This document shows positions 1-14,600 of a stretch of DNA of 64,000 nt, one piece after another. A model generated the notes under the pieces. That model did no database searches. It saw only the letters and a list, made by a program, of their open reading frames with translations, and was not told the origin of the DNA. The stretch is taken from the NCBI RefSeq assembly GCF_024679245.1, contig NC_090195.1, positions 3,786,300 to 3,850,299 of the forward strand, read 5' to 3'. Source of the stretch: Pseudorasbora parva (Eukaryota; Chordata; Actinopteri; Cypriniformes; Gobionidae). Position 1 is the stretch's first letter; each line of letters opens with the position of its first letter. A program made the translations under genes and the position numbers.

Positions 1-1547
1 TGTCTTGTTTGTTTCCATGGTTTATTTTGGGCTGCACAAAAAGTTTTGTGAATATTATTTCACAAATATAAATTTAAATATTATAAATTACATAAAAAAA
101 TAGAGTTTGTTTATTGAATAAATTGCTATAGGAAGCTTTCATCTAAATATTAATGCTTTTATTAAATTACCTAAATGCATTAATTGTGCTAAATCAAAAT
201 GTAAGTGCTGAAACAGATGTAAACGTCTTTTGATGTGCAGATCAATAAAATGGCATACATATGCAACTAATTGTGCTTAGTTTATCAGCATCTTGTGTAA
301 ATATCTTGATTAAAATTGAAATATTATGGATTATGGAATTTACCTGTAACTGTTACCTTTTTTATTTTATGAATTGCTATTGCGCATTAATTGCATTAAA
401 TCAATGTTACGGCATAAAATATATTTAATAATGTGTAAAATGTCTTCAAATATGATCCATAAAATGCCAGTTATTAATTAAAATATGAATGCCAAATGTA
501 TATTTGATATATGTTATTAATTGTGTTTCATTTGATTAACTAATCAGCATATGGAAACAATTATATTAAAATTTAATCTAAAAATATCAGCTGTCACTTT
601 TTGTTGATTTTGTAAATTGACATAGAAAGCTTAAATACATGTAAATATTCATCAAAATATTATCAAATGGATTGTGTTAAATTAATTTAATGGCATTAAA
701 CATATTTCAACACTTATTTAATGCTGTCGATACAATCTAATCACTTTAAATGCATGTTAATGCCAAATTTGCCACGTGATTTAATGTATTAATGTCATGT
801 TTGAATATTTTAATATTATTTACAGCATTATTTATTATCTCGGGGTGTGGTGCCATTGAGGCATTCCTCACACACAGACATGCGTCCAGAACAAAGAGCC
901 GCGCGCCAGACGCCAGGGATAAAGAGATATCAGCCCCTCTCTCTTCCACTCTTTCTCTGCAGCTCTCTGTCAACCCCTCCATCCCAGCTTTAGCTGTCCT
1001 TTCATCTCCCAGCCGTCCACTGCTGCTAACTTTCCACTCGCTCTACAACCCTCTATCGCTCTCAGAAGAGAGAGAGGGAACGACAGCCAATCAGAGCGCT
1101 CGAAACACTGACGCCATCGCTGCAGAACATGAATATAATTTCTGCAAAATTCCAGAACGGAAAAAACTTTAATGTCCCGCTGAGACCCGGATCAGACCCT
1201 GGAATCTGGGGGATTTGAGATAGCGAGAGCCCGATCTATGAATGGACACACACCTGTGTGTGTGTGTGTGTGTATTTGTGTGATAACAGATAAATATTAG
1301 AGTACTATGTTCTGGCCTCAAAAATGGCTCTGTACACTCACATGCATGTTCTGTGTTCAATACTGTGCGATAGTATTGTCAATGTGCGCATGTGTGTGTT
1401 TGTGTTTCTATGGAGGTCTGCATCAGTGTAGCTCATGCTAATGTGTTTTTACACTGGAATATTTAAGTGTGCTAAAAGTAGCAGCAGAGAAGCTTTCGCC
1501 TACGCCAATGCAGGGACCTGCTCCATGGAAATTTGCAAGCGCATGTC

Positions 1548-1550
<3 letters not shown>
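1..1550. other. AT-rich noncoding DNA; no gene recognised
   Basis: Bases 1-840 are very AT-rich, with a loosely recurring phrase (TTAATTGTG or TTAATTGCA followed by AAATCA or ATCAGCAT near 180, 265, 385 and 515). This suggests an old, degenerate repeat. From 840 to 1,130 GC rises and a CCAAT-like CAGCCAATCAGAGCG occurs near 1,085, but no exon could be defended. Confidence 0.4.

Positions 1551-1624
<74 letters not shown>
1551..1624 (+). repeat. (GT)n microsatellite, about 37 units
   Basis: Uninterrupted GT dinucleotide run. A (CA)n run follows at about 1,754-1,797. Valine/cysteine-rich open frames over these tracts are artefacts. Confidence 0.98.
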
Positions 1625-1627
<3 letters not shown>

Positions 1628-1760
1628 CAGGTCTCAATACATTCCATTCCTGTCTTAATGGAGGCTTACGGCGGCCTTTGAGTGTCTGTGTGAATAAATA
1701 GAAGCCAGCAGCCCAGAATACCTGTTTCCTGAACAGGATTATGCCAAGAGCGTACACACA

Positions 1761-1802
<42 letters not shown>

Positions 1803-2491
1803 TATTGAGACATACACACTGACCTGTACAATATCTCTACATTTAAATCAAAGTTTTAAATTTACGTACATGATATTTGATCAGATGCTTGCTAAATCCA
1901 ATTGAATTAATTTTTCTTTACCTGTTATACAGAAGCATCACGTATTTCAATATTTTATATACTAGAGTTGACAAGAACAGTTTTGAAAAGAAAAAAGACA
2001 ACAAACAGTATTATAAAGATCAAAAACTTCCCTTTAAATATTACATAATAAATATAATATATAATAATATAATAAATAAATATAATATAACATTATAATA
2101 TAATTTAATTTAAATGTTTTTGACATCGCTCTCAAAAAAAAAAAAAATATTTTAAAAGTTTAAAAAAATGCCCTATTCCATAGTAAATTAATAAATACAT
2201 AATAAATAAAAAGATAGATAAAAAAATTCTGACATTTCTTTGAACATGCCCCTATTCCATAATAGATTTGAGCACATCGAAAGCTCAGATTGGATTAAAA
2301 AATCCAGTTTTATCTCTCCATTGACAAAGAATGACTGTTGAATGATCTTTTGCTGAAAGTACAAAACTAAATGTTAGAAAATGAATGGTATTATCATTTT
2401 AGTTCACATGCAAATGACAGTTAAATAAACATACACACACACACACACACACAATTCTAACAATCAATCTATTAATGTCTGTAATGAACAT

Positions 2492-2492
<1 letters not shown>

Positions 2493-2548
<56 letters not shown>
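2493..2548 (+). repeat. (CA)n microsatellite
   Basis: Pure AC run, with a shorter one at about 2,430-2,452 and an imperfect extension to 2,568. Together with the (GT)n at 2,640-2,746 it forms two complementary dinucleotide arms about 90 bp apart. Confidence 0.97.
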
Positions 2549-2550
<2 letters not shown>

Positions 2551-2638
2551 CACACACAAACACACACAGTATCCATGAATCACTCAGCAGACAGACAAGC
2601 ATTAGACAGCAGACAGCTCTCAGTGCTGTCTGAGACAC

Positions 2639-5123
<2,485 letters not shown>

Positions 5124-5208
<85 letters not shown>
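5124..5208 (+). repeat. (CA)n microsatellite, about 42 units
   Basis: Pure AC run, adjacent to the weak minus-strand exon candidate. Confidence 0.98.
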
Positions 5209-5209
<1 letters not shown>

Positions 5210-5210
<1 letters not shown>

Positions 5211-5303
5211 CTCTTCTTGTAGTAGCGCTCTGTGTAAGTAGGATTTCCAAGGACTGTTTGTAAGCATATGAAGGGCTGCATTCTCTGGGTGAACTGCTGG
5301 GAG
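5210..5303 (-). CDS. Weak exon candidate beside a (CA)n tract
   Basis: On the - strand, an AG after a short pyrimidine run (TCTCCCAG) precedes about 30 open codons with a protein-like reading (for example NPTYTERYYKKR). They run directly into the (GT)n microsatellite, which would supply the donor. No phase link to the other exons could be made. It may be chance, but it stands out from neighbouring DNA. Confidence 0.18.
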
Positions 5304-5509
5304 ACAGCCAGTCCACACACACACATTCACATATATATTTATACACCCTTCACGTTGAACAACCAATAAGTGTCAGTTTATTAAAAACAAAATGGAGTCT
5401 CTGACAGAAGGCTGCAGACCATGAAGGCAAAAGCAAAACAACTGTAAACAAGCCGTAATAAATCCACCCACTTCAACCGTGAGGACTCCACTGAATCAGT
5501 CCACCTTAA

Positions 5510-8109
5510 AGGGGCGTTCACACTCAAAGAGATGTGGAGCGATAAAGCATTGAGAAGTCAGATTCAATGATAGCTGGCAATTTACACTGCTGTTATCTGT
5601 GCATTTGTCAGTCCACACTGAACACGTGAATGTTGCAGGACTCAAAACAATCAATCACAAAACAGCAACTCAAGAAACAAAAAATGCACTCGTCACGTGA
5701 TTTTATGAGACCAATGACGTTCATTCTTGTGTTACGCAGCACGTTTGAGCTTCCTCAAGAACCAATGAGGTTCATTCTCATGTTATGCAGCACGTTTGAG
5801 CTTCCTCAAGAGCCAATGAGGTTCATTCTCATGTTACGCAGCACGTTTGAGCTTCCTCAAGAACCAATGAGGTTCATTCTCGTGTTACGCAGCACATGTG
5901 AGCTTCCTCAAGAACCAATTAGGTTCATTCTCGTGTTACGCAGCACGTTTGAGCTTCCTCAAGAACCAATGAGGTTCATTCTCATGTTACGCAGCACGTT
6001 TGAGCTTCCTCAAGAAACAATGAGGTTCATTCTCATGTTACGCAGCACGTTTGAGCTTCCTCAAGAACCAATGAGGTTCATTCTCGTGTTACGCAGCACG
6101 TTTGAGCTTCCTCAAGAACCAATGAGGTTTATTCTCGTATTACGCAGCACGTTTGAGCTTCCTCAAGAACCAATGAGGTTCATTCTTGTGTTACGCAGCA
6201 CGTTTGAGCTTCCTCAAGAACCAATGAGGTTCATTCTCGTGTTACGCAGCACGTTTGAGCTTCCTCAAGAACCAATGAGGTTCATTCTCGTGTTACGCAG
6301 CACGTTTGAGCTTCCTCAAGAGCCAATGAGGTTCATTCTCGTATTACGCAGCACGTTTGAGCTTCCTCAAGAACCAATGAGGTTCATTCTCGTGTTACGC
6401 AGCACGTTTGAGCTTCCTCAAGAGCCAATGAGGTTCATTCTCGTGTTACGCAGCACGTTTGAGCTTCCTCAAGAACCAATGAGGTTCATTATCGTGTTAC
6501 GCAGCACGTTTGAGCTTCCTCAAGAACCAATGAGGTTCATTCTCGTATTACGCAGCACGTTTGAGCTTCCTCAAGAACCAATGAGGTTCATTCTCGTGTT
6601 ACGCAGCACGTTTGAGCTTCCTCAAGAACCAATGAGGTTCATTCTTGTGCTACGCAGCACATGTGAGCTTCCTCAAGAACCAATGAGGTTCATTCTCGTG
6701 TTACGCAGCACATGTGAGCTTCCTCAAGAACCAATGAGGTTCATTCTTGTGTTACGCAGCACGTTTGAGCTTCCTCAAGAACCAATGAGGTTCATTCTCG
6801 TATTACGCAGCACGTTTGAGCTTCCTCAAGAACCAATGAGGTTCATTCTCGTGTTACGCAGCACGTTTGAGCTTCCTCAAGAACCAATGAGGTTCATTCT
6901 CGTATTACGCAGCACGTTTGAGCTTCCTCAAGAACCAATGAGGTTCATTCTCGTGTTACGCAGCACGTTTGAGCTTCCTCAAGAACCAATGAGGTTCATT
7001 CTCGTGTTACGCAGCACGTTTGAGCTTCCTCAAGAACCAATGAGGTTCATTCTTGTGCTACGCAGCACGTTTGAGCTTCCTCAAGAACCAATGAGGTTCA
7101 TTCTTGTACTACGCAACACGTTTGAGCTTCCTCAAGAACCAATGAGGTTCATTCTCGTGTTACGCAGCACGTTTGAGCTTCCTCAAGAACCAATGAGGTT
7201 CATTCTCGTGCTACGCAGCACGTTTGAGCTTCCTCAAGAACCAATGAGGTTCATTCTCGTGTTACGCAGCACGTTTGAGCTTCCTCAAGAACCAATGAGG
7301 TTCATTCTCGTGCTACGCAGCACGTTTGAGCTTCCTCAAGAACCAATGAGGTTCATTCTTGTGCTACGCAGCACGTTTGAGCTTCCTCAAGAACCAATGA
7401 GGTTCATTCTCGTGTTACGCAACACGTTTGAGCTTCCTTAAGAACCAATGAGGTTCATTCTCGTGTTACGTAACACGTTTGAGCTTCCTCAAGAGCAAAT
7501 GAGGTTCATTCTCGTATTACGCAGCACGTTTGAGCTTCCTCAAGAACCAATGAGGTTCATTCTTGTGTTACGCAGCACGTTTGAGCTTCCTCAAGAACCA
7601 ATGAGGTTCGTTCTTGTGTTACGCAGCACGTTTGAGCTTCCTCAAGAGCCAATGAGGTTCATTCTTGTGTTACGCAGCACGTTTGAGCTTCCTCAAGAAC
7701 CAATGAGGTTCGTTCTTGTGTTACGCAGCACGTTTGAGCTTCCTCAAGAACCAATGAGGTTTGTTCTTGTGTTACGCAGCACGTTTGAGCTTCCTCAAGA
7801 ACCAATGAGGTTCATTCTCGTGTTACGCAGCACGTTCGAGCTTCCTCAAGAACCAATGAGGTTTGTTCTCACGCTTTAAGCAGGTTTGGTTGAGCTTCTG
7901 TTTGTTTTCTGATCAATGTTTATATGTGAAGAATAAAACACATTTGAAGTGTCAAAGTGGTAGTTACGTAGCTGTCAAAGGAGGAACGGAAATCGCTCAG
8001 ATTTCATTAAAAATATTTTAATTTGTGTTTCGAAGCTGAACGAAAGTCTAACGGGTTTGGAACGGCATGAGGATGAGTAAATGATGATTGAATTGAGTGA
8101 TTTACCCCT
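5510..8109. mobile_element. TTAA-flanked nonautonomous DNA element swollen by a minisatellite
   Basis: The left end AGGGGCGTTCACACTC follows TTAA (5,506-5,509). The right end reads inward from TTAA (8,110-8,113) as AGGGGTAAATCACTC, an imperfect terminal inverted repeat. TTAA duplication plus AGG(G) ends recur in other elements in this window. The right arm carries the phrase GGTTTGGAACGGCATGAGGATGAGTAAATGATG, here cited by position 8,056-8,089, related to the right arm of the element at 8,745-9,296. The interior is almost wholly the 51-bp tandem array. No transposase is visible. Confidence 0.65.
5707..7877 (+). repeat. 51-bp minisatellite, about 42 units
   Basis: The unit runs from GAACCAATGAGGTTCATTCT to GAGCTTCCTCAA and is 51 bp, a multiple of three. 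That is why one frame stays open for 603 codons, up to a single C-to-T change (CAA to TAA) near 7,439, then reopens for 143 more. The 17-residue translated unit shows no known fold and there is no promoter or splice context, so I regard it as noncoding. Units are highly alike. Most differences sit at CpG sites (CTCGTG to CTTGTG or CTCATG). Each unit contains CCAAT. Confidence 0.95.
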
Positions 8110-8744
8110 TTAATTATAGTGGAAATACATCATTACAGTGTGTGTCCATTAATAACAACGCAAGTATGCACTGCATTCTCAATGTTGCCACAAGGGGTGC
8201 TATAGCATGCATTATCTTTAAAATACTTCCTTCTATGGTAAGTTTTCACTTTAAGGTCTACTACTTTGGATGGAATCTGGCTATAAAGTTAGTTCAAGTC
8301 AACATGTTTATACCTAGCTTTCTGAATAATAACAAAATCTGGTTTAATGACGCAGACATTTGAAAAAAAGAGTAATGAGGCACGCTTTCAAAGCTAAACT
8401 TAACCTGGAATCATTTTTTTGACAGCAGAAATACAGCAGCCGATTCTGTCCATCTTAACACCCGTCCACCTGCGCATAACAAACCCCAAACACTCTACTG
8501 CAAATAAACCAGCTCAGCCTAAGAGCAATAAAATCAATCAGTGTGGGTCAGTAAGTGCAGCAGTATTATTTAACACTGATGAATAGAGCAGCTCACTGTG
8601 ACCGCAGTAAATGTATACAGCCATACGTCAACACACCGCTACAAGAGCAGGTTACCAAGACACCATTTCGCTGCCTCACAACTCAAATAAAACGCCACAC
8701 TCTAGAAAACTGCAGGATTTAATAAAATGACAACCCAGGATTAA

Positions 8745-9296
8745 AGGAACAGTTCTCTAAATTAAAATTCATGTCTTCATGTCATTCCAAAGCCGTTCCA
8801 AACACAAATGGAGGAATTCTATAGGCTGCGCTGGTTTCTGTTTTCCATGCAATCACACTGAATGGAGACTGAAGCTTTCAAGCTTCAAAAAAAGGGCACT
8901 TTGCATGAAGCACAAACCATCATTTAAGTCACTATTCACTGATAATAACTGCTGTGACTAAATCGGGATCAGTCAGATCAGCTCTGTGATAAACTGATTC
9001 ATTAAAAAAAGAAACTGACTCTAAAAGAATGATTCACTGCTCATTGCTGCTTCTCCAATGAACTCATGATTGTGCCTAAATATCAGATTATCAGTAAATA
9101 ACAACTTGCATTTCCTTCTGACTTCAGAAGAATTGAAATATAGTTCATGACTTTTACAAGGGTTTTCTTTTTGAAGCTTTCAACTTCATGCAGAAGAGCG
9201 ACCAGCACAAATCTCTGTGTTTTAAAGCAGAAATAAAATCAAACAGGTTTGGAACCACATGAGGGTGAGTAAATAATCTGTGGGTGAATTAAATCC
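8745..9296. mobile_element. TTAA-flanked MITE, about 550 bp
   Basis: TTAA at 8,741-8,744 is followed by AGGAACAGTTCTC. The right end, before TTAA at 9,297-9,300, reads GAGGGTGAGTAAAT then TGGGTGAATTAAATCC. The right-hand phrase pairs with TTCATGTCATTCC in the left arm as an inverted repeat with mismatches. No coding capacity. Confidence 0.6.
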
Positions 9297-9709
9297 TTAA
9301 AGTGAAATTAGTTAAGCCTTTATTAGTGTGCATACAGAAACAAGACATGATTTAATGTGCGTAATTAACAATCATGCATCTCTAATTGATTAATACGCAA
9401 TCAGAACAGAGATGAATGGAATATAATTCATAAATAATTCAGTTGTCAACACTGTAAAACATTGTGCCAAAATTCCAGTAGTCGCTACCAATACCATAAA
9501 TATTTTACAGATCTCCGTACCAATTTTAGTTTTTTAATTTGTTTAATTATTCAAAAATATATATATATATTAAATTCAATGAGTTTATTATTTGATGATG
9601 ATAATCATAAGTTAATAGTACATATAAACATTTAAAGGCTACATGCCGTTTAAAAGTAAACAATGTTTATTAAAAAAAGATCAAGTGAAAAATAAGCAAC
9701 CTTCTAGGC

Positions 9710-10319
9710 CAGTCATTCCCAAACTAGTAGTCCATGAGGGTACAGCAAGTGGTCCGTGGATTTTTTTTACCTTCATTTTACCAGGAAATTCCCATAAAAA
9801 ATAAAAAGTAAAAAGAATATGTAGGCCTAGATTGATATAACATTTGTATTAAATTGTCAAGTTATTGTGCGAATACTAAAATAGCCTAGTGGTGCTCGGC
9901 CGTGACTTTCAAATTCAGTGCCGTTATGGATCGGTGGATAGCAACGGGTTCTCTGAAGAGAAGAGACACAGAGGCATGAGTTACAAAAAAATGAAGAGAT
10001 TGACAGTGAGTCGGATGCATCTATGAGCCAGATTCATCATAAAAAAACAAAGAAAAGGAGGGTGAAGAGAAAATACTGCGAGAGCTATTTAGCATTAGAG
10101 CGCTTGAGTAAATAAATAAATTAAATATGTGGCAGCCGTTGTGTGCAGTAAACTTTCCTTTAACAAGCCTGTTGTAGGCTACTGATGTGATGACTAGTTA
10201 TAGTTTTAGTGCTATTAAGCCTATTTAGAGGTGCGGATTAATTCAGGCAGGACTGTGTGTAGACATATTTTATTATGTGTATGAGTGGTCCACACACACA
10301 AAAGGTTTGAAAAACCCTG
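9710..10319 (+). mobile_element. Nonautonomous hAT-family element with exact 8-bp target duplication
   Basis: TTCTAGGC occurs at 9,702-9,709 and again at 10,320-10,327, flanking ends CAGTCATTCCCAAACT and (inverted) CAGGGTTTTTCAAACC. An 8-bp duplication with CAG ends is diagnostic of hAT elements. Inside, near 9,926-9,955 and 10,060-10,100, the + strand encodes MDRWIATGSLKR and RVKRKYCESYL. These resemble the beginning of hAT transposases, but stops separate them and the rest is deleted. It is a dead internal-deletion derivative. Confidence 0.88.
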
Positions 10320-10527
10320 TTCTAGGCACACCTAATAATAATAATTATTAGTAGTAGCCTTTTATTGTTACACTGAGACATAGCTAAAGCTACTGTACAA
10401 CAGTAGCCTAATACATTTCTGTGAATTTCTTCAAGTTAAACTGAACTTTTATTTTGACGGGTTGCCGTAAAGACCTATGAGTATCTGTGTTGTGTTCATG
10501 ATTTGACTGTTTTTCTAATCAGTTTTT

Positions 10528-10758
10528 CAGATTAAGACTAGGCGGTTTCCTAGGCAGATATAGACTTTGGACTATATTATGGGGAAGCACAGGCGAAGCA
10601 GAGATATCACGGCTCTCATCCTCACGTCCTCCGGCTGTAGAGCGATCGCAATGTGTTGCGTGATATCTCGGCGCCCAAGTAGCAGTGCTTCGCCTGTGCT
10701 TCCCCATAATATAGTCCCAAGTCAATATTTGCCTAGGAAATCGCCTAGTCTTAATCTG
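10528..10758. mobile_element. Foldback MITE with about 70-bp inverted arms
   Basis: The first and last roughly 70 bp are near-perfect reverse complements, starting CAGATTAAGACTAGGCG and ending CGCCTAGTCTTAATCTG. About 80 bp of spacer lie between. The arms also pair around GGGGAAGCACAGGCGAAGCA, so the whole unit could form one long hairpin. No coding capacity. Confidence 0.85.
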
Positions 10759-10859
10759 CATCGCTATTTGTACTCGTGAATACACAGGCCCGAAGAAGTA
10801 ATTAGGTGGGTGTTTTTGGGGGGGGGTCACGTTTACTCTGGACATGCTAGCTGGCAACA

Positions 10860-13136
10860 TAGGATTCTATTCATTATGCTAAGCTAAGCTAGCTAAAACA
10901 ATACACGCACTGAGATAAAAATGCATTTGCCCACATATCTGAATATAGTAAAGAAGTTGAATAAGCCCTGTTTCTAAACACGGTGGAGTTTCTTTAACAA
11001 TTTCACGCTTAATTCAATGAGTTGTATATTCTATGTAATTATTTGTGAAATTTACTATCAATTTCTGAGTGAAAATTGTTAAATCCTACAGCATTTAGTT
11101 TTGTGTAGGATACAAATGCATGTACAAATAGAAAAACATCTTTTATTCTCCATAATTTTTACATTTTCTGAATAAAATGTAAGTGTTGCTTGCCAGAAAT
11201 GTTGCTAAGTTGTTGTTCGAGCGTTGCTAAATGGTTGCTTGTTTGGTTGTTTTCAATCTCTTGTGGGAATACTGCAGGAATTCACAAACAGTGAACTACA
11301 ATTGAATTTAATCAATATCCAAAAGAGTTGACATTTGGATTTCTCTTCTTTTTTTTACTTGATCCTTGAGAGCATCTCTCTCTTTCTTTGTGTTTGCAAT
11401 GTCAATCCCATCCCCCTCTCAAAACCATCACAAATACTCTTCAAATACAAATACAAGTTCTCATGAGACTGAATGGATTGGGTAAAGACTGAGGGATGGC
11501 TCCATTTATCCAATTCAAATAATGTATTCACATTCACACATGCATAATCGTTCAGCCTACCATGTGTCAGGATGCATTTCATTCATCTTTTGACTAATGC
11601 AAACATATTTTCAATGAGTTTACAACACTCCACCAGAGCTTCACCGCTGGTTTGAGTTAACTAAGTGCATTAGCTAAACTGTGATATTAGGTAACAAGCT
11701 TTGTGTTAGGAAGACACGTTGGATAAAACGCAGAGAGAACAAAAAAGAAAAGAAAGGAAGGACAAACTTCAGAGGGAAGAGTGTGAGGATGAGTTTGGGA
11801 GCGACGCCCCACAACTAAATACATAATGACCCTTAATGGCCGCCGTTTCACCGCGTAACCAACAGCAACCACTGCTGCGAGGGAAAAATGTCCAGCCTTT
11901 CGCCTCACAAGTGTGTATGTGTGTGTGCGTACGCGCTTTTCACCAAAACAACACGTATAAAAAGAGATGACACACTTTAAACGTTGCCATTTCTTCTCGA
12001 TTTTTCTTGCCTCTCCTATTAGTGATGCTCGTTTTCTGTACATTTGTAATTTCTGTAAACATTAAAGCGTTCATGCTCTTAATGAAGGGCTCTGATGATC
12101 TTGAGCTGGTTTCAGCATGAAGAGACAGACTGACAGAGAGTTTGTGCCTATTCAGCACTGCCATCTAGAGCTCGCTTACAGAAACACACAGCCGGCGGGT
12201 CTCTGACCTCTGGAAGTCGACAATTCAGGGCTAAAATCATGCACAAAGTTACATATCATAAAGCTGATTATACAAACATTACTCTGGAATGAATTATTCC
12301 AGTGGTATTATTACAAAATCATTAGGATTCATTGCTTATTTTAGGATTTTTTGTTGGTTGCATTAAAACTATGATAAACCCTTTCATAGACAATCTCAAA
12401 AAACCTGAAAAATATGTCCAGGTCACATTTCAACATTTCAAATTACATTTTGCACATGTTATCCAAAGATTGTCATTACAATTTAAATATAAAAAATATC
12501 ATTATTTTGTTAAAGTATTAATGCATCATTCATGTTAGTATTTGTTGCAATGTTGCATCTTAATGGGAATTTCAAAAAAAGTCTAATCTTAATCCAAAAA
12601 TACCCATATATTATAGTAATGAGAATGTGAACTATAATGGAAATAATGAAAAACAAAACTTAAATATAAAGTTTATTTTCCTTGATGCAGTGTTGTTTTT
12701 GTTAACAAATATAAACTAATAAAAATTGTTTCTGATACTTGAAAAAAGGTTAAATTATGAAGTAAAATATAAACATTAGATGAAATACTTAAACTTAAAG
12801 TAAAATAGTTGTAGGTTGAAGTACTACTAAAACTAAAACCAAACTAAATATAAACTGATGCTGAAATATTTACTAATATAATGACAAAAAGCACATACCA
12901 AAATGACTAAAAAATAAAATAAAATGGAAAATATAAAAATAAAAGGTAATATAAAATGACTAATAAATACTATAACAGTATATAAATTTAACTAAAACCA
13001 CATTATCTTGATGCTAAACATATTTGCCGTTTTTTCCCCCAATGTTTTGTATTTTATTTTTCTTGCAATCTTTTGGGTGAAACGTGACCTGTACATGATT
13101 TGTGAGATTCACACAAATAGTTTCTTTAGTCTTCAG
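10860..13136. other. Noncoding DNA with an AACTAAA-rich segment
   Basis: No exon could be supported. At about 12,640-13,010 a low-complexity stretch built from AAACTAAAA-type words resembles 22,740-22,980, including the phrase GGTTGAAGTACT versus GGTTGAAGAACT. These are likely two copies of one dispersed AT-rich repeat. Confidence 0.4.
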
Positions 13137-13370
13137 GCCCGTTGACACCAATGATAATAATGAGAAAGATATAGTTACCTAATATAGAGATATAGAGTTC
13201 ACAGGACAACAATAACGATAACAGAAAGAGAATTTTAACACACCTTTTGATAGCCAGACTTTAAATACTTTAAAGAGCTTTAAAAGAGCTCTAACATGTT
13301 AAAGCGGCAGATGACAAAACTGCAGCTCGCTTCCATAAACAGAACCATATTGTTCTTGGTGTGAACGGGC
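13137..13370. mobile_element. Short MITE with GCCCGTTSACACCAA ends
   Basis: The left end GCCCGTTGACACCAATGA and right end TTGTTCTTGGTGTGAACGGGC are inverted copies. The related phrase TATTGTTCTTGGTGTGA recurs at about 33,267-33,284 inside another MITE. No clear target duplication. Confidence 0.6.
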
Positions 13371-14600
13371 TTTAGCCTTAGTGCTACCTGAATGCATGAG
13401 AACTGTAAAGTATCATTGTATTTTATATGAGTCATGCAGGACTATTAAGCATAATTATTGTGATTTTCTAGTCTACTCTATATGCATGTGCTCTAGAATG
13501 TATAATACAGAAAGCCATCCTGCCTTACTGCATCATCATGCATTAAATAAAACATTTGATTAATATATGACAAATACTTGCCATGAATATCCATAATGAA
13601 TTATGCAAACATCCTCGTGATGGAGCTGCTGCTGTCATTTCTCTCCACACAGATCTAATAGGTCGAGCACAAGAAGTTCACTAGAAGTCCACAGACTCTC
13701 TGTAACCAGCAGGCCATTCAAACAGCCAGCTAATGCACAGCAAAAAGCTTTTTCCAGCCATTTTCTCCATCAAACCTCTGACTTTAAGCTGCCAGTTGTC
13801 GGCAGACTGCCAAAGCACTGTTTATTTGTACAAATACTGTAACAACTAAGCTCTCTGAAAATAAAGCGTTCTGCAACCCTGGAACGGTTTCTGAATGTGT
13901 CAGCGTACTGAGAATTATTCAACCGTACAGTATACTTGCTTCTTTAGAAAAAAATCCATGTTACAAAAACAAAATAATCTGCTTACTGTACCTCACTCCT
14001 ACACTGAAATATGAAAGATTGAGGAGGAAAAAAGCTTATAGAATTCACTTATAAATTGGGATTAGATGATAGACAATTTGACAACTGACTTAATCTAGAT
14101 TTATTCTTAGTGTTTTAATTCTATTTTTTTTTTCAGCGGTCGGATAATTCAATCAAATTCAAAATGAAATCATATATACTCACTCTGGTGTTGTTCGAAT
14201 GCATTTTTTGGAAGGAAAGTCCCTGTCGCACTCGTCCATATAATGGTAATTAATCGTGAGCATTATCAAGCTTTTAAAAAAAGATGCGAAATATCACAGA
14301 ATAATCCCATGAGACACGTGCTGTATATTCCAAGTGTTCTGGAGCTTTACAATAGGACTTAGTTTTAAAAAGATGCATCGCGATTCTCTCTCCAATGATT
14401 CAGAATCGATTCTGAGCTTAGTTTTCAACCAAAGTGTGTGTACTTTAGAAACACCCGTTTTCTGCTTGCTTCCAGTTCCTCTGACACACACACATACACA
14501 ATTCAAACCTTCCATAAAATAATCTTTCATAAAGTTCAGAAAGGTCGAAGCGGATTACATTCGCAGGCTTCATTGCACAGGATGCTTTGATTGATGTTAA
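13371..14600. other. Noncoding DNA
   Basis: No gene supported. A lone donor-like GTGAGT on the - strand near 14,184 lacks a matching acceptor. Confidence 0.3.

Noticed and set aside
792..1172. 126-codon frame with a signal-peptide-like start
   Set aside because: The hydrophobic start comes from AT-rich DNA, the rest is low in structure, and no splice context was found.
1435..1817. Cys/Val and His/Thr repeat frames over dinucleotide tracts (also at 2.4-2.8, 5.1, 24.5, 32.3 and 41.4 kb)
   Set aside because: Translations of (GT)n and (CA)n microsatellites.
5630..7879. Long open reading frames (603 and 143 codons) of a 17-residue repeat
   Set aside because: The frame is open only because the minisatellite period is 51 bp. 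No promoter, splice or domain evidence.
14184..14260. Minus-strand donor-like GTGAGT after a short open stretch
   Set aside because: No usable acceptor or phase match.
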